A stretch of DNA of 24,882 nucleotides, from contig CAZAEE010000014.1 in assembly GCA_964484325.1 (NCBI GenBank), forward strand, positions 1 through 24,882, written 5' to 3'. The stretch's first letter is position 1, and each line of letters opens with the position of its first letter. This document shows, piece by piece, positions 7,758 to 15,193 of this stretch. Made by a program: the position numbers and the translations under genes. The notes below the pieces were generated by a model. It was not told where the DNA came from and searched no databases. It saw only the letters and a list, made by a program, of their open reading frames with translations. The DNA comes from CAYLXX01 sp964484325 (GTDB taxonomy: Bacteria; Patescibacteriota; Microgenomatia; UBA1406; GWC2-37-13).

Positions 7758-9029
7758 ATGGAGCCAGTAGAACAAACTAAAAAAAGCAATGTATTGATGC
7801 TTCTTTCCATCTTTGTCATGGCAATTTTAGTAGTTTCTGTATTTTTTTTCTCCAATCAAAACCAGAAGGAGCAGATTTCTGAGACTCGAGCAGCTTTACC
7901 ATCAGCGTCCTCAGGGGGTTCTTCACCTGTTTTAATAGCTCCGGCTGTGATTATTGACTATCATAATGTTGACGCTTCAGTAATTCCCCAAACATACCTT
8001 GCTTTGGCTCAACAAAAGAATCTCGTATTTGATCATCACTCAGTCGGAACAAACATCATGGCCGGAATGGCAACGCTTCAGGGACAGAATTCGACTCGGT
8101 ACGGGTTTGTTTCACAATGGGCGCCTCCGCCTGATTGGTTCACTACTCATCATAATACCGGAATCAATATTGGTGAATTTTCTGACGGAACAAACGGATA
8201 TCCGCAGGAAAAAATCGATGGATTTAATACAACTATGAGGGGTGGTTTAGGGAATTTAGCCAATCTAGCCTTTATGAAGTTTTGTTTTACTGATATTTAT
8301 GATGGTGACCAGGTACATAGCGGGCTTACCAATTGGACAAGTTATAAAAATATGATGTTGTCTTTAATAGCTACTTATCCGAATACTAAATTTATCTGGT
8401 TTACGATGCCCCTTGAAAATGCTTCACCTAACTTCAACTCCGACAATCATCAAAAAGGAGTATTTAACAATTATGTCCGCCAGTATGTTCAGACCAATGG
8501 CGGTACACTATTTGATTTAGCCTCTGTTGAGAGTCACGATCCAAACGGTAATCCTGTGGTGGATCGCAACGGAGATGAAGGACTTTGGGCAGGAACTGGT
8601 CCAAATTATGACAATGGCTATGCCGTTCAAGGAGATAATCATCTTCAAGGATCTGGACAAGTACGTATGGCAAACACCATGTGGTGGATGCTCGCTCGTG
8701 AGGCTGGCTGGAGTGGTTCAGGTACTCAACCTACAGCTACACCAACTCCAATAATCTGGCCGACTCGTCCCTTAGATCAAAATTTGGGTGCTTCAGATAT
8801 AACTAACGATCACAAAGTAACAATTTCTGACTTTAACTTACAACATAGATATATCGGTACAGTCTGTGCATCAACTGATTATAACTGTATGAGAGCTGAT
8901 ATAAACTGCTCCAAAAACGTAAATGTTTCTGACGCTTCCATTATGAGTACGAACTTTTCACTTACAGTTCCGACATTAACTCCTCTACCACCTCCTCCTT
9001 GTGCATACTATGTCACTCCTACTCCTTAA
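7758..9029 (+). CDS. Secreted SGNH-like hydrolase with C-terminal dockerin-like domain
   Basis: A membrane or signal helix (about 12-32) is followed by a Ser/Ala-rich spacer and a domain (about 65-320) with features of SGNH/GDSL-type hydrolases. FDHHSVGTNI (91-100) places Ser95 in block I, in a form (HHSVG) used by some non-GDS members. GDNHLQGSG (292-300) provides the late Asp/His pair. Probable chemistry is ester or acetyl removal from an extracellular glycan or lipid, but this is inference. A Thr/Pro linker (325-336) leads to two dockerin-like calcium loops, DITNDHKVTISD (347-358) and DINCSKNVNVSD (381-392), with cysteines at 370, 377, 384 and 415. The second loop keeps Asp, Asn and Asp positions but lacks the usual Gly. 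The tail matches that of the phosphoesterase at 404-1750. Confidence 0.78.
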   Translation: MEPVEQTKKSNVLMLLSIFVMAILVVSVFFFSNQNQKEQISETRAALPSASSGGSSPVLIAPAVIIDYHNVDASVIPQTYLALAQQKNLVFDHHSVGTNIMAGMATLQGQNSTRYGFVSQWAPPPDWFTTHHNTGINIGEFSDGTNGYPQEKIDGFNTTMRGGLGNLANLAFMKFCFTDIYDGDQVHSGLTNWTSYKNMMLSLIATYPNTKFIWFTMPLENASPNFNSDNHQKGVFNNYVRQYVQTNGGTLFDLASVESHDPNGNPVVDRNGDEGLWAGTGPNYDNGYAVQGDNHLQGSGQVRMANTMWWMLAREAGWSGSGTQPTATPTPIIWPTRPLDQNLGASDITNDHKVTISDFNLQHRYIGTVCASTDYNCMRADINCSKNVNVSDASIMSTNFSLTVPTLTPLPPPPCAYYVTPTP

Positions 9030-9066
9030 AAAAGTCAATTTCTCACTCTATTCTTACTTTTTTTTT
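9028..9066 (+). terminator. Possible intrinsic terminator after the SGNH hydrolase
   Basis: AAAAAAGT (9028-9035) can pair with ACTTTTTT (9056-9063), and nine consecutive T run from 9058 to 9066. The stem is A-T rich and the loop is 20 bases, so it is weak. Confidence 0.3.
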
Positions 9067-9120
9067 GTTAAAAACTTATATTGTTTATTTATATTAGTTA
9101 TGTTACAAGTTTTTAATACT

Positions 9121-9216
9121 GTGGCAAAGAACGATAAAAGTAGTACTGTTGAAAATCCCGTTGTAGAAATCTTAGGTATTTTTCCTGGTGTGCGAAAAGC
9201 TGATGAGACAAAGTAA
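9121..9216 (+). CDS. Possible small protein, 31 aa
   Basis: A short reading frame from GTG 9121 encodes a charged 31-residue peptide (MAKNDKSSTV... to GVRKADETK). An in-frame ATG at 9100 would add seven residues, but a -10-like TGTTACAAG (9101-9109) overlaps that ATG. A weak -35 (TTGTTT, 9081-9086) sits 17 bases upstream of the TACAAG hexamer. The codon choice and Lys/Glu/Asp content look protein-like, but nothing in the sequence is recognised. This could be chance. A reason to keep it is that it fills the gap between the hydrolase and the carboxypeptidase. Confidence 0.3.
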   Translation: MAKNDKSSTVENPVVEILGIFPGVRKADETK

Positions 9217-9241
9217 GACATACTGTTTAAAAGACATTTTG

Positions 9242-9247
9242 TATAAT
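9242..9247 (+). promoter_or_regulatory. -10 box of the M32 carboxypeptidase gene
   Basis: A perfect TATAAT ends 7 bases before ATG 9255, with no recognisable -35. The AGGGGAG between them abuts the ATG, too close to act as a normal Shine-Dalgarno sequence, so a leaderless mRNA is more likely. Confidence 0.6.
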
Positions 9248-9254
9248 AGGGGAG

Positions 9255-10733
9255 ATGGTTACCAAAGATCTCGCTGGTGCTCTTTCAGTTTATAAAAAAA
9301 TCAGTAACCTGACAAAGGTATTGGCACTTCTTGAATGGGACATGCAGGTGAATATGCCTAGCAAAAGTTCTCGCGGCCATGCGCAACAAATGGCATATTT
9401 AACGGAGTTATTGACTGATCTCTGGCAAGATAAACATCTTCTATCAATCGTCAAACAAAACACCAAGAAATTATCTGGGCTTAAGAAAGCGTATGTTGAA
9501 AATCTCAAACGGGCCGGAATTTTTTACATCACAGTCCCAAAAAAACTTCTCAGCGAGCGGGCTCAGGTGACTGCCGAAGCAGTCAGCGTTTGGCAAGAAG
9601 CTCGGGAAAAAAACAATTTTAAACTGTTTGAGCCCTGGCTTCAGAAGATTATTACGATCTATCGAAACATAACAAGCTATCTTGACTATGCCAATACTCC
9701 CTACGATGCTCTTCTTGATTTATATGAACCAGAATTAACCACAAAAAAAACCTTGGCGGTTTTTCGCCAGATTCAGGAGCCTTTGACCAACTTACTGGAA
9801 AAAATTCTTGCCAAGCCGGTAAAAGAGATTTCTGACTTTGAAGCTCCCATCAGTGATCAAAAGAAGATAGCCGCGTTTGTGATGAAGCAGATGGGATATG
9901 ATTTAGCAGCCGGTCGACTCGATGAATCAGCTCATCCTTTCTGTACAACACTCGACCGCTACGATATACGCATAACGACCAAATTCCATGAGGATGATTT
10001 TCAAAAATCTCTCATGTCTGTGATGCACGAAAGTGGTCACGCGCTTTATGAGCTTGGTATCAATCCCAAATACAATCTCACGCCACTTGAAAATGCCGCC
10101 TCATATGGCATTCATGAGTCCCAGTCTCGGCTTTTTGAAAACATGGTTGGACGCAGTGAACCATTTTTAAGTTACCTTATACCCCAGCTGGAAAAAATTT
10201 CATCAATGAATTTAAAATCATCTTTGAACGAGATCACCCTCGCTTTTAATGCGGTTAAAAAAACACCTATTCGCATCGATGCTGATGAGGTCAGTTACAA
10301 TCTGCATATTATGGTCAGATTCGAGATAGAGGAAGCTTTCATGAAAGGCAGCCTGCAGGCTTCAGATATTCCCGGCGCCTGGAACGAGCTTATGAAAAAA
10401 TATCTTCATATAACTCCAAAAAATGACGCTGAAGGCTGTCTTCAGGATGTGCACTGGAGCGGTGGCAACATTGGTTACTTTCCAAGTTACTCGCTGGGTA
10501 ATTTATACGCTGCCCAGTTTTTTTCAACAATGGCAAAGCAGGTTGCAGTCAACTCATCACTGAAAAAAGGTCAGCTGAAGCCGCTTGTTAGCTGGTTGCG
10601 TGCAAACATTCATACGTTTGGAAGTTATTATCTGCCTGAGGACCTGGTGGAGCGGGCAACCGGCAAATCACTTGACCCGACATATTTTCTTAAGTACCTC
10701 ACAACAAAATATACCGCACTTTATAATCTCTAA
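9255..10733 (+). CDS. M32 family metallocarboxypeptidase (carboxypeptidase Taq type)
   Basis: At 492 residues the protein has the usual length for peptidase family M32, which removes C-terminal amino acids from peptides in the cytoplasm with a zinc or cobalt ion. HESGH at 258-262 is the H-E-x-x-H zinc site. The downstream Glu of HESQSR (287-292) would be the third ligand. HPFCTTLDRYDIRITT (227-242) is the family's conserved HPF segment, and the WDMQVNMP stretch near residue 28 is also typical. There is no signal peptide. It probably recycles peptides taken up or made inside the cell. The start is supported by TATAAT at 9242-9247. It ends tail to tail with the acidic protein gene, the stops overlapping by 4 bases. 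Confidence 0.93.
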   Translation: MVTKDLAGALSVYKKISNLTKVLALLEWDMQVNMPSKSSRGHAQQMAYLTELLTDLWQDKHLLSIVKQNTKKLSGLKKAYVENLKRAGIFYITVPKKLLSERAQVTAEAVSVWQEAREKNNFKLFEPWLQKIITIYRNITSYLDYANTPYDALLDLYEPELTTKKTLAVFRQIQEPLTNLLEKILAKPVKEISDFEAPISDQKKIAAFVMKQMGYDLAAGRLDESAHPFCTTLDRYDIRITTKFHEDDFQKSLMSVMHESGHALYELGINPKYNLTPLENAASYGIHESQSRLFENMVGRSEPFLSYLIPQLEKISSMNLKSSLNEITLAFNAVKKTPIRIDADEVSYNLHIMVRFEIEEAFMKGSLQASDIPGAWNELMKKYLHITPKNDAEGCLQDVHWSGGNIGYFPSYSLGNLYAAQFFSTMAKQVAVNSSLKKGQLKPLVSWLRANIHTFGSYYLPEDLVERATGKSLDPTYFLKYLTTKYTALYNL

Positions 10734-10990
10734 GAAGACTCTTCGTCCAGATCGTCAACCACTTGTAACTCCTCATCTTTAGCAGGTGCGGCTTCACGGG
10801 CATCCTCGGTATCATCATCGTCGACTCTCTCGCGCACGAAGTCAAGATCTTCATCTGATAAGTGTTGTGCATATGGCTCTTCTTCATCATGTTTCTGCTC
10901 TGGTCGTACGCGATCGACGTCAGTTGGTACATGGGTATCGGCGTAATGCGTGTTTATAACCTGTCCGGTCGTCGAGTTGATTTTGGCCAT
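10730..10990 (-). CDS. Small highly acidic protein, 86 aa
   Basis: I do not recognise a family. From ATG 10990 (MAKINSTTGQVINTHYADTH) the protein becomes strongly acidic, with Asp/Glu-rich runs over the last 45 residues (for example DEDLDF, DDDDTEDARE, DDLDEE). It has no membrane segment and is probably partly disordered; binding to a basic protein or buffering of cations are possible roles but unsupported. A longer reading from 11038 would add 16 hydrophobic residues (MLKKQYNIVLLIDFIH). I prefer the later start because the MAKI start is typical of cytoplasmic small proteins, but this is not certain. Its 3' end overlaps the 3' end of the M32 gene by 4 bases on the opposite strand. Confidence 0.6.
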   Translation of the reverse strand: MAKINSTTGQVINTHYADTHVPTDVDRVRPEQKHDEEEPYAQHLSDEDLDFVRERVDDDDTEDAREAAPAKDEELQVVDDLDEESS

Positions 10991-11069
10991 ATGTATAAAA
11001 TCAATGAGTAATACTATATTGTACTGTTTTTTTAACAATAAATGGCTGAATAATGTATCAAAAATCCCG

Positions 11070-11098
11070 TTGAAACCATAAAATTGGTTTGTTATAAT
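11070..11098 (+). promoter_or_regulatory. Strong promoter of the 11106 gene
   Basis: TTGAAA at 11070-11075, a 17-base spacer and TGTTATAAT at 11090-11098 make the best-formed promoter in the window. It combines a -35, an extended -10 and a perfect -10. The -10 ends 7 bases before ATG 11106, so the start codon should be at or next to the mRNA 5' end. Confidence 0.85.
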
Positions 11099-11105
11099 AA
11101 TCTAT

Positions 11106-11597
11106 ATGGTTCAGGAGCAAGCAGGTAACCATCTTCCTTACGAAACACCATTTTCTTCGTCTGAAGCAGTTAATTTTTTTGTCGACCCCAACATCTCCAA
11201 GAAAGAAAAACGCTTAAAACTGCTCGAGTTAAGTCAATTAACTGAAATAAAGTACGGCTCAGAAGAGATAAACAAGTTAACCGCTCTCATACTGACAAGC
11301 TATGGTCAATCGAGTAAATCTGTTGGTACATCTGTCATTAGTTATCCGGGAAACCCAGGTCAAGAAAAAATTACGGTGAAGGCTCTGTTGGGCATGGGAG
11401 CCCAGCTTAAAAACGAGGAGGAAATCGATCAGGTTATGTACCAAGTCCAATCTGAGCTTGAAAGTAATCATTTATTTACTGAAACTTCTGACCCAATACA
11501 AGATCAAATACACCTTCAAGCAACTCACAATATGCTTCTTAACGGTTTTTTATTAGCTCATCCGTCTCCCGAAACTACCCAAGATCTTGTACAATAA
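11106..11597 (+). CDS. Hypothetical protein, 163 aa
   Basis: I do not recognise a family. The protein is soluble-looking, acidic and mostly helical, with a Ser/Gly/Pro-containing loop in the middle (about 72-89). No catalytic motif stands out. The start is well fixed by the strong promoter just upstream. The DedA-type gene begins 6 bases after its stop, and the -10 box for that gene (TACAAT, 11590-11595) overlaps the final codons here, so the two genes are closely coupled in position but may be transcribed both together and separately. Confidence 0.72.
   Translation: MVQEQAGNHLPYETPFSSSEAVNFFVDPNISKKEKRLKLLELSQLTEIKYGSEEINKLTALILTSYGQSSKSVGTSVISYPGNPGQEKITVKALLGMGAQLKNEEEIDQVMYQVQSELESNHLFTETSDPIQDQIHLQATHNMLLNGFLLAHPSPETTQDLVQ
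11590..11595 (+). promoter_or_regulatory. -10 box of the DedA gene, overlapping the upstream stop
   Basis: TACAAT ends 8 bases before GTG 11604, and its last base is the first base of the preceding gene's TAA stop. No -35 is apparent. Confidence 0.45.
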
Positions 11598-11603
11598 AGT
11601 ACT

Positions 11604-12233
11604 GTGGAACACTTAATCACATTGGTAACTGGCTTAATCATGTCGTTTATCAACCAAACAGGATATGTTGGTATTTTTCTTCTGATGATGGCTGAGTCAG
11701 CGCTTATTCCGATTCCTTCTGAAGTCACCATGCCGTTTGCCGGCTTTTTAGCTTCAACCGGCGTATTTAATTTTTGGCTGGTAGTTTTTATTGGTGCCTT
11801 AGCAAACTTAGTTGGGTCGCTTCTTGCGTATGCGCTTGGTTTCTGGGGCGAGGAAACAGTTCTTCACTTACTTATTAAGAAATACGGTAAATTTCTTCTG
11901 ATATCGATCGACGAGTACTATCATGCTGAAAAATGGTTTCGTAAATATGGCGAAAAAATCGTTTTCTTTTCAAGAATTTTACCAATCATCCGGACATTTA
12001 TCTCACTGCCTGCCGGAGTGGCCGAGATGAACATCTGGAAGTTTAGCGCGTTTACTTTTGTCGGCTCGCTAATCTGGTCAATGTTTTTAACATACATTGG
12101 CTTAACTCTTGGCAAAAATTGGCACTCAATTGAGGGAGTTTACAGAAAATTTGAGTATTTGATCATAGCAGTCTTTTTGGCCTTAGTTATTTTCTATATT
12201 TATCGTAAACTGAAAAAAGTAAGAAAAACTTGA
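11604..12233 (+). CDS. DedA family (SNARE-associated Golgi / VTT domain) inner-membrane protein
   Basis: At 209 residues this is a normal-sized DedA protein. E31, with P35, P38 and E40 (ESALIPIPSE), forms the re-entrant loop motif. The G-x-x-x-G-x-x-x-x-Y region (64-76) and FSRILPIIRTF (122-132) followed by PAG (136-138) carry the conserved arginines. Four or more hydrophobic segments are present, the last at about 185-200 with a basic tail (RKLKKVRKT). DedA proteins are membrane transporters or scramblases linked to recycling of undecaprenyl phosphate and phosphatidylethanolamine and to proton-motive-force tolerance. The substrate here is not known. GTG 11604 is the predicted start; there is no Shine-Dalgarno sequence, and a -10 box lies 8 bases upstream. 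Confidence 0.92.
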   Translation: MEHLITLVTGLIMSFINQTGYVGIFLLMMAESALIPIPSEVTMPFAGFLASTGVFNFWLVVFIGALANLVGSLLAYALGFWGEETVLHLLIKKYGKFLLISIDEYYHAEKWFRKYGEKIVFFSRILPIIRTFISLPAGVAEMNIWKFSAFTFVGSLIWSMFLTYIGLTLGKNWHSIEGVYRKFEYLIIAVFLALVIFYIYRKLKKVRKT

Positions 12234-12258
12234 GTAAATCTGGTGTGTATGCTACTAT
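12230..12258 (+). promoter_or_regulatory. Promoter of the 12265 gene
   Basis: TTGAGT at 12230-12235, exactly 17 bases, then TACTAT at 12253-12258 with TGC before it (12250-12252). The -10 ends 6 bases before ATG 12265, predicting a leaderless mRNA. The -35 overlaps the stop codon of the DedA gene. Confidence 0.65.
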
Positions 12259-12264
12259 ACTCCA

Positions 12265-13065
12265 ATGGTGCACGCTGAACTATCGTCTTCTCCGGAGCTT
12301 CCAACAAACTTAAGTACTCTTTTTCGCATTTTTGGACCAGACTTTCAAGACACCCGTTCATTTCTCTCAGATCTGGACTGGAAGTCTCAAAAACTAGTCG
12401 CACAGAGTTATTCAACTGGAGCTTTAAAACGAGTATCCCGCTCGATCGACCTCTTTCATACATGGTTGCATTATGATGACATTGCTTCTTCACTAAAGGA
12501 GCGTGTTGCCTCGCATTTGTTTAAAAAATTTTCAAAGGATTTTTTAGATAGGGAATTGGCTTATGAAAGTTATAACAGTATCCACGTACTAAGTGATTTC
12601 GCTAGCTATAAGTTGATCTCAAGCGTTTTTTCTAGCCCTGGATTTTTAAATGATGATATCTGGCTTAGCCCACGGACTCAAAAATATAGCTCAGTTGATG
12701 GTATTGTATTTCAAAGAGAAGGTAATGATGTATCTATTCTTGGTTCAAGTGAGTATCATTATACTGACAGTCCAATGGAGCAATCAAATATCAATTTTTA
12801 TGGCGATCTAGTTAAGTTAGATGAGAAAAAACACAAAGAGCTCGCCGGTGAGTTTAAAAGAAGGGTTGCAAAAGATGAACCTAGGATATCTATAGTGGCT
12901 CCAGGGGAACGATACGTAGTGCTTCCTCAAGAAACAACTCCACCAATTAGAGTCAATAATCTTGACTCTACCCATTACTATAAACTACCACTTCCAACCA
13001 AAAATCTGCATGGTCTTGTGAATGCGATGTTTTCAGACTATGACCAAATTCGAGGTAAAAAATAG
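12265..13065 (+). CDS. Hypothetical protein, 266 aa (possible nuclease-like fold)
   Basis: I do not recognise a family. The first 130 residues are helical. The middle contains VDGIVFQ (144-150), then a strand VSILGSSEYHY (156-166). Asp145 followed by Glu163-Tyr-His165 recalls the D...E-x-K spacing of PD-(D/E)xK nucleases, but the usual Lys is His and no flanking motif is recognised, so this is only a suggestion. The C-terminal 80 residues are rich in Lys and Pro. There is no membrane segment. The start is well supported by the TTGAGT-17-TGCTACTAT promoter. A small hairpin overlaps its stop codon. It lies between the DedA gene and uvrB, and uvrB has its own promoter. Confidence 0.72.
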   Translation: MVHAELSSSPELPTNLSTLFRIFGPDFQDTRSFLSDLDWKSQKLVAQSYSTGALKRVSRSIDLFHTWLHYDDIASSLKERVASHLFKKFSKDFLDRELAYESYNSIHVLSDFASYKLISSVFSSPGFLNDDIWLSPRTQKYSSVDGIVFQREGNDVSILGSSEYHYTDSPMEQSNINFYGDLVKLDEKKHKELAGEFKRRVAKDEPRISIVAPGERYVVLPQETTPPIRVNNLDSTHYYKLPLPTKNLHGLVNAMFSDYDQIRGKK

Positions 13066-13083
13066 TAAACATTCGTTTACTTT
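13064..13083 (+). terminator. Stem-loop at the end of the 12265 gene, weak terminator
   Basis: AGTAAAC (13064-13070) and GTTTACT (13075-13081) pair perfectly over 7 bp with loop ATTC. Only three T follow before CCCC, and the stop codon's last two bases are in the stem. It may terminate weakly or protect the 3' end. Confidence 0.35.
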
Positions 13084-13087
13084 CCCC

Positions 13088-13116
13088 TAGACATCATGTG
13101 GATTTCCTGCTACAAT
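13088..13116 (+). promoter_or_regulatory. Promoter of uvrB (uvrBA)
   Basis: TAGACA at 13088-13093 (five of six matches to TTGACA), a 17-base spacer and TACAAT at 13111-13116, preceded by TGC (13108-13110) as an extended -10. The expected start near 13123 leaves only about six bases before ATG 13129. I see no SOS (LexA) operator here. Confidence 0.7.
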
Positions 13117-13128
13117 GAACTCTTGTAA

Positions 13129-15192
13129 ATGTTTCAGCTTACTTCGTCGTATGTACCAACGGGAGACCAACCCCAGGCTATTGACAAGCTAAGCCTTGGG
13201 ATAAACTATGGCCTGAAAAATCAGGTTCTTCTTGGCGTGACCGGATCTGGTAAAACGTACACTATGGCTAATTTAATACAGGAGTTGAATATGCCGGCTC
13301 TTGTTATTTCCCATAATAAAACGCTTGCCGGACAACTGTATCAGGAAATGCGCGATTTTTTCCCTAATAACGGCGTGTCTTACTTTGTCTCTTACTATGA
13401 TTACTACCAGCCGGAAGCCTACATTCCGACAACCGACACGTATATCGAAAAAGAAGCCGAAATCAATGAACTGATTGATAAACTGCGGCTCAAGTCAACT
13501 ACCAATATTATGACCCGTAAAGACACGATTGTCGTGGCCTCTGTATCCTGTATATATAACATCGGTTCACCTCTTGAGTATGGCAAGTTTATTGCCGAGC
13601 TTGAGGTCGGTCATGAGGCTGACTGGCTGGCGTTATCTCGCCGGTTTGTTGAGCTTCAATATGACCGGTCTGAGTTTGAGTTTAAACGGGGAACATTTCG
13701 TATCCGGGGAAGCAGCATGGATATTTATCCAGCTTACGAAGATCATGGCATCCGTATCGAGTCAGTTAACGGGAAAATCAGTCGCTTGAGCAAGTTTGAT
13801 CCCTTAACCGGTGAAAAAGTTGACGAAACGTCCTTTGAAAAAATCATTTTGTATCCGGCTAAACACTATCTAACTGACCCAGCAGTCTTTAAGTCAGTTG
13901 AACAAAAGATTAGAGAAGATTTAAAAAAAGAACACGCTGAGCTGATGTCACAACATAAACTTGTTGAGGCTCAACGACTTCTCAGAAAAGTCAACTATGA
14001 TCTTGAGATGATTAAAGAAGTTGGGTATGTTAACGGGATTGAGAACTATTCCCGCTATTTTGACGGCCGGATGCCAGGCGACCCGCCGTATAGTCTTTTG
14101 GATTACTTCAAATCCGCCTACGGCGATCAATTTCTCGTTTTTATTGACGAATCCCATATGACGGTTCCGCAGCTTAGGGGAATGTACAACGGCGATTTTG
14201 CCCGCAAAAGGACACTTATTGACTTTGGCTTTCGACTGAAAGCCTCTTTTGATAACCGCCCTTTGAAGTTTGAAGAGTTTTATAAAATTCCACCGCACTT
14301 TATCTACGTTTCGGCAACGCCTGACGCGTGGGAAGTTGAACAGGCCAAGCAGGAAATTCTTATGAAAAATGTGTCTTCAAAAACCGCTGAGCTGAAAGAT
14401 TACAACGGAGTGGCCGAGCAACTGATTCGTCCAACTGGCATAGTTGATCCACATATCTCTGTGCGGCCAGCTTCAACTGAAATTCCAGATTTAATTAAAG
14501 AAGTTGAGAAACGCGCCGAACGGGGAGAAAAAGTCCTTGTGACGACGTTAACGAAAAAAACTGCCGAAGACTTAACTGAGTATTTAAAGGAAAAAAACAT
14601 CCGCGCTTCCTATTTACACAGCGACATTCACACGCTTGAGCGGTCTGATGTCCTTGATAACTTGAGAAAGAACGCGTACGACGTGTTAATAGGCGTGAAC
14701 CTATTACGAGAAGGACTCGATCTGCCTGAGGTGACGCTAGTGGCAATACTGGACGCTGATAAAGAAGGGTTTCTGCGCTCCAGGACATCGTTAATTCAAA
14801 CCATGGGACGGGCAGCCCGCAACATTTCAGGGGAAGTCATCATGTATGCTGATAATGAAACTGGCTCCATGCGTTTAGCAATTGCTGAGATCGACCGTCG
14901 CCGTACGTATCAAACAGATTACAATAAAAAACACCACATTACACCAAAAACTATTTTTAAACCAGTCCGTGAAAAAATTATAGACAAAGAGGAAGAATTT
15001 CTCACCTATGACCGGCCTCATAATGAGTATAATGAGGAGTTTCTTGAAGATCTTCAGACTGAGTCGCTCACTCCCTATGATCGAAAAAAGATCGTCAAAA
15101 AACTAGAAAAAGAGATGCAGCGACAAGCTGAAAAAATGAACTTTGAACTGGCCATTAAACTGCGTGATAAAGTTAACGAATTAAACAAATAA
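13129..15192 (+). CDS. uvrB: UvrABC excinuclease subunit B
   Basis: UvrB receives damaged DNA from UvrA, verifies the lesion by local strand opening and recruits UvrC in nucleotide excision repair. The 687-residue protein is complete. GVTGSGKT (36-43) is the Walker A site, YYDYYQPEAYIP (89-100) is the damage-verifying beta-hairpin region and DESH (about 338-341) is the Walker B/DExH motif. Helicase-like motifs V and VI lie near 524-525 (LLREGLDLPE) and 548-553 (QTMGRAARN). The last 35 residues (653-687) form the UVR coiled-coil that binds the matching motif in UvrC. uvrA starts 2 bases after its TAA, so the two genes form an operon. No Shine-Dalgarno sequence is seen, and the start agrees with the promoter just upstream. 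Confidence 0.98.
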   Translation: MFQLTSSYVPTGDQPQAIDKLSLGINYGLKNQVLLGVTGSGKTYTMANLIQELNMPALVISHNKTLAGQLYQEMRDFFPNNGVSYFVSYYDYYQPEAYIPTTDTYIEKEAEINELIDKLRLKSTTNIMTRKDTIVVASVSCIYNIGSPLEYGKFIAELEVGHEADWLALSRRFVELQYDRSEFEFKRGTFRIRGSSMDIYPAYEDHGIRIESVNGKISRLSKFDPLTGEKVDETSFEKIILYPAKHYLTDPAVFKSVEQKIREDLKKEHAELMSQHKLVEAQRLLRKVNYDLEMIKEVGYVNGIENYSRYFDGRMPGDPPYSLLDYFKSAYGDQFLVFIDESHMTVPQLRGMYNGDFARKRTLIDFGFRLKASFDNRPLKFEEFYKIPPHFIYVSATPDAWEVEQAKQEILMKNVSSKTAELKDYNGVAEQLIRPTGIVDPHISVRPASTEIPDLIKEVEKRAERGEKVLVTTLTKKTAEDLTEYLKEKNIRASYLHSDIHTLERSDVLDNLRKNAYDVLIGVNLLREGLDLPEVTLVAILDADKEGFLRSRTSLIQTMGRAARNISGEVIMYADNETGSMRLAIAEIDRRRTYQTDYNKKHHITPKTIFKPVREKIIDKEEEFLTYDRPHNEYNEEFLEDLQTESLTPYDRKKIVKKLEKEMQRQAEKMNFELAIKLRDKVNELNK

Positions 15193-15193
15193 T

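Noticed and set aside
12200..12493. 97-codon minus-strand ORF over the 5' end of the 12265 gene
   Set aside because: Would cover the well-formed promoter of the plus-strand gene and has no promoter of its own.
13948..14298. 116-codon minus-strand ORF inside uvrB
   Set aside because: Antisense shadow of the conserved UvrB core with no promoter or known motif.
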